From Oryzias latipes (taxonomy: Eukaryota > Chordata > Actinopteri > Beloniformes > Adrianichthyidae): a stretch of 64,000 bases of DNA. Below, piece after piece: positions 56,759 to 64,000 of this stretch. Both the position numbers and the translations under genes were made by a program. The DNA is taken from positions 6,232,433 through 6,296,432 of the forward strand of contig NC_019868.2 of NCBI RefSeq assembly GCF_002234675.1, written 5' to 3'. The stretch's first letter is position 1. Every line of letters starts with the position of its first letter. Below the pieces are notes generated by a model. It worked only from the letters and a program-made list of their open reading frames with translations, had not been told where the DNA came from and did no database searches.

Positions 56759-58288
56759 TTAACCCTCCTGTTATGTTGCGGATCAAATTGACCCATTTTA
56801 AAGTTTGAACATCTAGGAAAAATATCTAAAAGTATTTTTTCAGTATGAAACTTCTTCTGCTTGCCTTAATTAGTGTAATCAACGTATATAATGAATTTGG
56901 TTCATTTCACATATTTGCAACCCCCCCCCCCCCCCCCTGCATGTTTATATCACATAGATACTGTTCGGGTCAATTTGACCCAGCAGTCAAACTGGAGGTA
57001 CAAGGATGTCTTATTAGTAGTACAGTGATCCCTCGCTGTAGCGCGGTTTACATTTCACGGTTTCGCTACTTCACGGATTGGCATTGTGTTCTGCATTCTG
57101 ATTGGCTAAAAATTCACTTCGCTTCTTCTCTACCTGTGCGTCAATAACGTTGCAGTTTAATATGTACACGTACGTAAAACAGCTTGCCAAATTTACAACA
57201 CGTACGTGCAAATTCTGTAGCAATTTCAAGTTTCTCTAAAACCCATAGAAGAAGAGCGACAACAACTGCCTATCACTGTGTTCTTCTCCCAAACAAACTC
57301 ACCTGCACCGCGGGCTTCAAAAGGAGAAAACACTGCAGAGCGGAGTCAGGATGCAGCGGCTCAGTCTGAAGAGCAGTAAATACACCGGAGTCACTATTTG
57401 TCCGACTGTACTTTGTATTTTTTTCATAATCATTTTACATTTTCTCCCGTTAAATCCAATTACTCGGGTCGCGGTCGGCGGGGCTAATCTCCGTAATTTG
57501 AAGCCTTCTGTTCTCATTGATGATTAGAATTATTATTTGACGGTACAGTACAGAAGTTATTTGTTGAAAAAAACATTTCTCAAGTACTTTTATTTGTAAA
57601 ACAAATGCTTGAGCCTGTAAAATGGTTTGTTCTCTCTTTTCAATGTACAGTAGAGTATTTATTTGTATAATAATTGTAAAAAAAAATGAAGGTTTCTACT
57701 TCACGGATTTTGCCTATCACGGGTTCTTTTTGGAACGTAACCCCCGCGAAAAACAAGGGTTTACTGTATTCCTGTATTTGCAGCTGTGAGACATATTTCA
57801 CCCCAATCACACACATAGACACACACACACACACACACAGGTGCATAGGTGTTATGACTTTTGACAGGAACCATTTATGTGGGAAAACTCAACTCATATT
57901 CAGTGTACATTCAACAGGGGAGGGGCAAAATATTTAAAAGATTCTCTGCATGGGAGTCCTTCCAACATTACAGTCTGTCAGGCAGACCTTTACAAAATGA
58001 GCAGCAGAAGCAGAAATGTGACAGTCCAGGAGGCTCTGGAAGTCATCACTGATCATGATCAGAAGAAGACTATCTGGAGCTGAATCCTGATTCTAATGAT
58101 TCTGATTTTGAACCAGATGAGGGAATAATTATTCCTGTTCCTCCAAGCAAGACATTCATATCAAAGAATGGTGAAATACATTGATCTCCATCCCCAAATA
58201 TGCGTCAGACAAACTTGTCTGCAGAAAAGATAATAAAGACAGTGCCAGGGCCCACTAGGATGGCAGTGACCCATGTGACCATGTCAAT
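56759..58288 (+). mobile_element. piggyBac transposon with transposase N-terminus, interrupted
   Basis: The left end is TTAA (56759-56762) followed by CCCTCCTGTTATGTTGCGG, a standard fish piggyBac terminus. At 57996 the plus strand starts MSSRSRNVTVQEALEVITDH. With one shift it continues through acidic sequence to NGEIHWSPSPNM-like and KTVPGPTRMAVTHVTM, the N-terminal region of piggyBac transposases. The catalytic domain is missing: another repeat begins at 58289. A pogo-type element (57023-57766) sits inside the 5' noncoding part. Confidence 0.75.
57023..57766. mobile_element. pogo/Tc2-type non-autonomous element, copy 2, nested in piggyBac
   Basis: The left end is CAGTGATCCCTCGCTGTAGCGC and the right end GCGAAAAACAAGGGTTTACTG. 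TA flanks both sides (57021-57022 and 57767-57768), as for all Tc1/mariner/pogo elements. The 744-bp body has no transposase. Confidence 0.8.
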
Positions 58289-58860
58289 ACAATTCAATTC
58301 AATTCAATTTTATTTATATAGCCCAAATTCACAACAACAGTCGTCTCGATGGGCTTCATGTCAGTAATTGAAAATGTAAAACATGAAATCAAAAGGATCA
58401 TAAATACATAGAATTCAATAGGAAAATGATAAATTGAACTAACAAACTGACTAGACTAAACTGGACATCCCTGCCCTTAGACCCTCCTTCGCGTAAGGAA
58501 AAACTCCTAATAAAAAAAAAACGGATTCCGGAACATACTAAGAAACCTCAGGTGTGTCCACATGAAGGAGGGATCCTCCCCCAGGAGGGACAGGCGTTTT
58601 ACCAGAACTCATAGAGAATAATTAATTTATCTAACTTTAAAACTACATATTTAAAGTCCAGCAGACAAGCTTCATCCAGATGGAGTTGGGGGGACAGTCC
58701 ACTTTGGAGTGGAGCTGCTCCTCCAGATCAAGAAAAGAACATCTGAGGTGACTTATTGGGCAGATCCCTCATTAAGGTTGCAGAGACTGACCAGCAAGTG
58801 CCTTGGGATCTCCCTGGAAATCTCTATTAGTCTGCAAGTGGATGCATTAGAATAGAGTGG
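58289..58860 (-). repeat. Common teleost retroposon-type repeat with (CAATT)n tail
   Basis: It begins (plus strand) with several CAATT repeats and 'ttttatttatatagcccaaattcac'. It then has 'ccctgcccttagaccctcct', 'aaggaaaaactcct' and 'ctcccccaggagggacaggc'. In minus orientation the CAATT run is the 3' tail. It truncates the piggyBac transposase. Family name not certain. Confidence 0.55.
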
Positions 58861-59327
58861 AGCAGGGAGCCTGTGGCCTGCAGACTGTTGCTTCTATGTC
58901 GCAACCACAAGCTTCTACGAACTGATTCTTTTATTAACAACGATCTGAATAAATTCTCAGAAATGGAAGTTGACCTTAAGTTTCTTCATATATGTCCTCC
59001 ATCATCTGAAAAAATGCCACATCATCATGTTAAAACACCATTTTCATCAGAGTGGGTCTTTAAGATGCTTTCTTACGAAATCAAGTTTTTGTCTTTTGTA
59101 GTCATTAAAAATCAAGAAAAAGATAGTAAATGTAACAGGTTAGGTTATAAAATCCTCCAAAAAATATTGACACTGGCAAACAAACTAATATATTCAAAAT
59201 AGGATCACTTTCAGCAAAAATCCAAACTCCCCTTTCAAATAGACAATTGGCTGATGATATACAGAAATACAAAATGGATCGATGTCATCCTCATAAATCC
59301 GACATTTACATTCCAAGTACACAACTT
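58861..59327. other. No gene recognised
   Basis: AT-rich sequence 3' of the NITR-G last exon; a short frame at 58873-59202 has no recognisable domain. Confidence 0.35.
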
Positions 59328-61984
59328 TTAATAATCTCTTTTGTTTGCATAAATACAGGTCTCCTTGGACTCCCTCCTCATGCTTCTCTGTCTTTTTGAC
59401 TTCCTCGAGGAGAACTCAAGTGCGACATAATGCAATCCGTCATCTTCCTCACCCTGTAAAGTAATGATAAATTATTAAAAAAAGGTGTTGAGATGTTGAA
59501 ACATTCAGATTAACATTTGCACATCTTATGTGTGGATTGTCCCAAATAAAGCAGTGTTTATGTAAAAAAATTAGTAGGGTTCAGAATGAAGAAATGTATT
59601 CACAATCAATCGTAACACATTAAATAAACCAATGCTGTAAGTAAACATGATGCAGAAACTATAATGTCTAACTGTAAATAGGTCATTAGTAAACTAATTA
59701 GACACTGAATGCCAATCCACACAAACCACAATAACTATAAGAGGTGAAACTCAATCAATATTATATGGCAGAATTATGGTAGTATTCTTTCTCTTTCGGC
59801 TTTTCCCATCAGGGGTCGCCACAGCGAATCATCCTTTTCCACCTCACTCTATCATGAACATCTTCTACCCTAACGTTAGCCAACTTCATGTCCTCTGTTA
59901 AGACATCCATATATCTCCTCTTTGGCCGTCCTCTTGCCCTCCGGCCAGGCAGCTCCATCTCCAACATCCTTTTACCAATATATCCACTATCCCTCCTCTG
60001 AACATGTCCAAACCATCTCAGTCTGGCTTCTCTGACTTTGTCGCTAACACAGGCAACGTGAGCCGTCCCTCTGATGTACTCGTTCCTTATCCTGTCTAAC
60101 CTGGTCACTCCTAAGGAGAACCTCAACATCTTCATCTCTGCTACCTCCATCTCAGCCTCTTGTCTCTGTCTCACTGCTACCGTCTCTAACCCATAGAGCA
60201 GAGCTGGTCTCACCACTGTCTTGTACACCTTTCCTTTGAGTCTTGCTGGCACTCTTCTGTCACACAACACTCCTGACACTTTCCTCCAACCGCTCCAACC
60301 TGCCTGCACTCGCCTCTTCACCTCTTTTCCACAATCCCCATCACACTGAACTGTTGACCCCAAGTACTTAAACTCCTGCACCTTCTTCACCTCAGTCCCC
60401 TGTAACCTAACGCTTCTACCTTGATCCCTCTCGTTCAGACACATGTATTCTGTCTTACTACGACTGACCTTCATACCTCTTCTTTCCAGAGCAAACCTCC
60501 ACCTCTCTAGCTGTTCCTCCACCTGCTCTCTACTCTCACTGCAAGTTACAATGTCATCCGCAAACATCATTGTCCAGGGAGAGTCCTGTCTTACCTCGTC
60601 TGTCAGCCTGTCCATCAGCATAGCAAACAAAAAAGGACTCAAAGCTGATCCTTGGTGTAGTCCCACCTCCACCTTGAACTCCTCTGTCTGACCTACAGCA
60701 CATCTCACCACCGTCATACTTCTCTCATACATGTCCTGAACTACTCTGACATACTTCTCTGCCACTCCAGACGACCTCATACAGTACCACAGCTCCTCCC
60801 TCGGCACCCTGTCATACGCCTTCTCTAAATCTACGAACACACAATGCAGCTCCTTCTGACCTTCTCTGTACTTTTCCATCAACATTCTCAAAGCAAAAAT
60901 GGCATCAGTGGTGCTCTTACGGGGCATGAAACCATACTGCTGCTCACAAATCTCCACCTTCTTCCTAAGCCTGGCTTCCACTACTCTTTCCCACAGCTTC
61001 ATTGTGTGGCTCATCAACTTTATTCCTCTATAGTTGCTGCAGTTCTGCGTGTCACCCTTGTTCTTAAAGATCGGGACCAGAACGCTTCTCCTCCATTCCT
61101 CAGGCATCTTCTCACTCTCTAAAATCCTATTGAACAACCTTGTTAGAAATTCCACTGCTGTCTCTCCTAAGCACTTCCATACCTCCACAGGTACGTCATC
61201 AGGACCAACGGCCTTTCCGCTCTTCATCCTTTTCAGAGCCTTCCTAACCTCATCCTTTCCAATCTCTGCTACTTCCTGCTCCACAACAACCACATGCTCC
61301 ACAACAACCACATCTTCCTCCCTTCTTTCCCTGTCATTTTCCTCGTTCATCAGCTCCTCAAAATACTCCTTCCATCTTTTCTGTACACTCTCCTGGGTTG
61401 TTAGCACCTTTCCATCTCTGTCCTTAATCACCCTTATCTGTTGCACGTCCTTCCCATCTCTGTCTCTCTGTCTGGCTAGCCTGTACAAGTCCTTCTCTCC
61501 TTCCTTTGTGTCTAACCTGTCATAAAGCTCATCGTAAGCTTTCTGTTTGGCCTTTGTAGTATAAAAAATAAAAAAGGGAAATGGAAAAAATGGAATGGAA
61601 AGATTAATAATTTTACAACAACTACTAGTAACTTTTCATTTCATATTATCTTATTTATATGTGTGTTCAGCAACCTGAGATATGGATAGACTGCCACTGA
61701 CATCAGTTAATAACGTAACAAATGTCCTTCTTTTTAGGAAACATTAAACTTTCCAACAATCAGTTTGGCTGAACAAACACATGAGCTTCCTCATGTATGA
61801 GCTTTTTTTAACCTAAATAATCAACTGGGTTGTAACAGCCACTTTTGCTATTAATTACCAAGTAACGGTACTTTTCTTTTGAAAGTTGGAACTTTCTTTT
61901 ATGATGTTTAAATTATATTTACCAAGTCAGCCTGTTGATCCCCAGCTGGTCCATCATTTTCGGCATTAGTATGAGCTTTACCAT
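59328..61984 (-). CDS. Novel immune-type receptor (NITR-G), last two exons only, canonical ITIM
   Basis: Two exons of a NITR cytoplasmic tail: 61923-61984 (62 nt, DGKAHTNAENDGPAGDQQ..., preceded by tttttcttag and followed by a GT donor) and 59328-59453 (42 codons with stop). The first enters in phase 1 and ends in phase 0, exactly like exon 5 of the other NITRs, and aligns with NITR-F's 62-nt exon. The last exon reads GEEDDGLHYVALEFSS..., where LHYVAL is a full ITIM (LxYxxL). ETCIYANK follows as a second tyrosine. This suits an inhibitory receptor recruiting SH2 phosphatases, as known for NITRs. Transmembrane, I, V and leader exons are not found up to 64000 and must lie beyond the window or be lost. 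A LINE occupies the intron. Confidence 0.82.
59786..61555 (-). mobile_element. RTE-like LINE, 5'-truncated, long intact reverse-transcriptase frame
   Basis: An uninterrupted minus-strand frame of at least 559 codons (59809-61488; open to about 61555) encodes the reverse transcriptase. It shows NYRGIKLMSHTMKLWERV, QQYGFMPRKSTTDAIFALR, FVDLEKAYDRVPREELW, GLHQGSALSPFLFAMLMD and the catalytic TMMFADDIVTCSES. The C-terminal part ends KRMIRCGDP. The endonuclease half is missing, so it cannot move by itself. A 7-bp GTAGTAT flanks both ends (59779-59785 and 61556-61562), a probable target-site duplication. The open frame and clean flanks mean a young insertion. It lies in the NITR-G intron on the same strand. 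Confidence 0.9.
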
Positions 61985-63129
61985 CTAAGAAAAATAACAA
62001 AAAAAGTAATTATTTAAGCCAATGTAGTCTTTCAATATTTACATTTCTTAAGCTGCCTTCCAACGTGATTCACGTGGTTTCAATGTTAAGTCAATGTCCA
62101 GACGCATGCGAGCTTTGGGGCAGCTCATCAGTCTAGCAGCAGCGTGGTTTGAGCGTCAGGGCGCGGTTCGGGTGGTGCAGTCAGAGTTTTAAAAAATGTA
62201 ACTTTGGTAAAGAAGATGCACCGTGTCAACCAAGCAGTGACTTAACTTTGGCCTTTGACATGCTCAATAAGCAAACGGTGGGTGGCGTCCAAAACCAACG
62301 TGGGTGAGAAGCTGATCTTTCTCCTCCCAAACTTTATGAACTTTTTCTCATTTAAATTGAGACAATAATAAAAAGTGACTCTAATTTAGTTTTTGTTTTG
62401 TCCCTCCTCTGACTAATTCGGGACAGCAAGTCATCAAACTGGGTCACAGAGAGATAGAAGTACCACTGAAAACAGCCGTCATGCTGTTGCAGCTCCTGCA
62501 GTAGATGGTCAACCTCACCGAAGGGGAAAAGTCTCTGAATGATCTCATGAACCCAGACATGGAGATGTGATTACCAATGCGTTTGTAGAGCTCTTCCATA
62601 AAAATAAACCTGATCTATCCACATCACCCATGCACTATAAATACACGTTTTTAAATATACATAGATGCTGCTCTATGTAGCGATCAGGCTATAAACATCT
62701 GGCAGTAGCTCCTCCCACACGCATATAGGGCTTCAAGTTTATGAAACATTTTTTTGAATTTTCTGCACATCCAAATAGAGGCGGCCGACGGGATTTTGTC
62801 ACGCAAAACGCACTCGGTGTAAACATAGCGCTGGAATAAAATCATTTCGCAGTATCAGACTACTGGTGGAATAGACTTTATTTCTAGTTCCCTGTCCCTC
62901 AGTTCAAGCACATTTGTTTTTGAAGCTTTTAGTGGTAGCTGCAGCCTTAGATCACATCCAACTTGTCCATTTGTCTTTTTCCGATGTTTAAATTGAATAA
63001 TATTTGACAACCTTTATCTAATTTAAAAATCTTTGTTGTTTGCATACTGTTTTAAAACTGTTAATCAGGTTCTGATCTGAGAATCTTGGTGTGCTTTCGG
63101 GACTCCGCATTCATTAATAATATTAATAT
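61985..63129. other. No gene recognised; possible DNA-transposon remnant
   Basis: This is where NITR-G upstream exons would be expected, but none was found. Between about 62045 and 62840 the GC-rich stretches (e.g. 'cgtggtttgagcgtcagggc', 'cgcaaaacgcactcggtgta') resemble the ends of non-autonomous DNA transposons, but I could not pair terminal repeats. Confidence 0.35.
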
Positions 63130-63470
63130 TGGATTTGATTTAACTGACTTTTCCAGATGCTCAAAGTGCTTCCAACGTGTCCATTATTCATTCATACTTG
63201 GTGATGGATCTACTGATGGAGCCACAGTTTCCCCGGGGCAGACTGACAGAGGCGTGGCTGCCAGTTTGTGCCTACAGCCCCACTGACCATCACAGACACA
63301 TTCATACGAATTGATACACCATTGGAGCCACACTGGAGGCAGGGAGGGTGAAGTGTCTTGCCTCCAGGACACAACAACAGATGACTGGGGTAGTGGGGAT
63401 CGAGCCGCCAACCCTACGATCATTGGATGACCTGCTCAACTGCCTGAGCCACTGCTTATGGAAACATTTT
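63130..63470 (+). repeat. Teleost interspersed repeat
   Basis: Matches in order the fragment at 25420-25520 ('cttttccaga.g.tcaaag.gct' then 'ccattattcattcat' and 'acttggtgatgg'). It then extends through 'gccccactgaccatcacaga' and 'gactggggtagtggggatcg'. Family not named. Confidence 0.5.
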
Positions 63471-63792
63471 TTAACATAAAAAATGTGACAACTGCTCTTA
63501 GGCAATTGAAATGCTATTTTTGTGGACATGTCTAAAATGTTCACACGACAGTGGTTTATTTGACCTAAGACACACGACGAGACATACGACTACAATCTAT
63601 CCTCTGCTGCTGCGGCTTTGTGTGGGTTTGCAGTCTTCGATTTGATTGTGGTATGAGATTGTAAAATTGCTGAGCAGCATTTTCCTTATAGCAGATAAAA
63701 TGATGGTTCTTGACGTTAAAAAAAAAACAGTGCCACAGTTGTACTAGTTATCTAAGGAGTGTGAGGAGTTCTGTACTTCTTTTTATTGTTGT

Positions 63793-64000
63793 TTCTCTTT
63801 TGGCTTTTCCCATCAGGGGTCGCCACAGCGAATGAGTCGCATGGTAAACTTGGCAATGTTTTATGCCGGATGCCCTTCCTGATGCAACCCTCTCAAAGCC
63901 ACCTGGCTTGGTACCGGCACAGAAGTAGAGAAGGGAACAGGGAGCAGCCCGGAGTCGAACCCTGGTTTCACGGACGGAAGGCGCCGCAAACCAACACGAG
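63793..64000 (-). repeat. SINE with RTE-type tail, head cut by window edge
   Basis: On the minus strand a tRNA-like B box (GGTTCGACTCC, 63953-63963) precedes a body (cagga agggcatccggcata). It ends in the same tail as the RTE LINE: 'ggcttttcccatcagggg' and 'tcgccacagcgaat' on the plus strand, 63809-63834 here and 59803-59828 there. Sharing the 3' tail with a LINE is how SINEs borrow its machinery. Confidence 0.8.

Noticed and set aside
56845-57147. Frame starting MKLLLLALISVINVYN that looks like a signal peptide
   Set aside because: It lies inside the 5' noncoding part of the piggyBac element and runs into a C-run and a nested pogo element.
61034-61525. 163-residue plus-strand frame
   Set aside because: It is the antisense shadow of the RTE reverse-transcriptase gene.
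59328-61984. NITR-G as a complete gene within the window
   Set aside because: No transmembrane or Ig exon could be found between 61985 and 64000 on the minus strand.
1-64000. CRISPR array, operons or ribosome binding sites
   Set aside because: The spliced genes and transposon content are those of a vertebrate; no spaced direct repeats of CRISPR type were seen.

Overview
This window looks like teleost fish genomic DNA. It is AT-rich, its genes are intron-bearing with tiny leader exons, and it is crowded with fish transposon families (Tc1, hAT, piggyBac, pogo, RTE and L2-like LINEs, tRNA-derived SINEs, a Penelope-like element, Ty3/Gypsy fossils). I cannot name the species from sequence alone. 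The only host protein-coding genes I can support are novel immune-type receptors (NITRs), the fish-specific Ig-superfamily receptors. There are seven loci: four complete coding genes on the minus strand (3109-5135, 15907-18286, 39366-40808, 50025-52208), one complete gene on the plus strand (23191-24720), one damaged minus-strand copy (30221-32498), and the last two exons of a minus-strand gene entering from the right edge (59328-61984). A NITR-like relic lies at 15199-15480 (+).

All the genes share one plan: a 43-nt leader exon (phase 1), one exon for a V-type Ig domain, one for a second (I-type) Ig domain rich in extra cysteines with a YYCAV..CGE(I)-F(G/Y)G.GT motif, one transmembrane exon, a short cytoplasmic exon, and a final exon that may carry tyrosine signalling motifs. 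I spliced them by hand. Reading frames and phases (1-1-1-1-0) agree across all complete loci, which is the strongest evidence for the models. By sequence they form three groups: A/B (first two), C/D/E (plus-strand gene and the 30-32 kb and 39-40 kb pair), and F/G (last two, which share a 62-nt penultimate exon). Gene labels A-G are mine.

Layout. 1-3.1 kb: Tc1 relics, a TTAA-flanked MITE and a hAT end. 3.1-5.1 kb: NITR-A. 5.3-15.2 kb: DNA-transposon relics, an LTR-like repeat, duplicated flank copy 1, an L2-like LINE, a Ty3/Gypsy fossil and a foldback. 15.2-18.3 kb: NITR relic and NITR-B. 18.9-22.1 kb: a hAT element with perfect target-site duplication, duplicated flank copy 2 with a long ATGA microsatellite, and a SINE/LINE composite. 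23.2-24.7 kb: NITR-C (+). 26-30.2 kb: hAT, Tc1 and RTE relics. 30.2-32.5 kb: NITR-D (damaged). 33-39 kb: LINE, SINEs, Gypsy integrase fossil, hAT C-terminus. 39.4-40.8 kb: NITR-E. 41-48 kb: mostly unassigned, with a Penelope-like end, an LTR-like repeat and a GC-rich island. 48.4-52.2 kb: NITR-F. 52.7-59 kb: SINE, Gypsy fossil, two pogo-like copies and a piggyBac element with a nested insertion. 59.3-62 kb: NITR-G tail exons with a young RTE LINE in the intron. 62-64 kb: repeats.

The most interesting biology is how the receptors vary. In two independent pairs (A/B and D/E) the leader, V and I exons and their introns are almost identical, while the transmembrane and tail exons have diverged, with the switch in the same intron both times. 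The tails then differ in signalling capacity: G has a canonical ITIM, A and C have near-ITIM or ITSM-like tyrosines, B has lost its main tyrosine, E and F are cut short. This is a receptor family in which ligand-binding halves appear to be homogenised while signalling halves are gained, degraded or lost.
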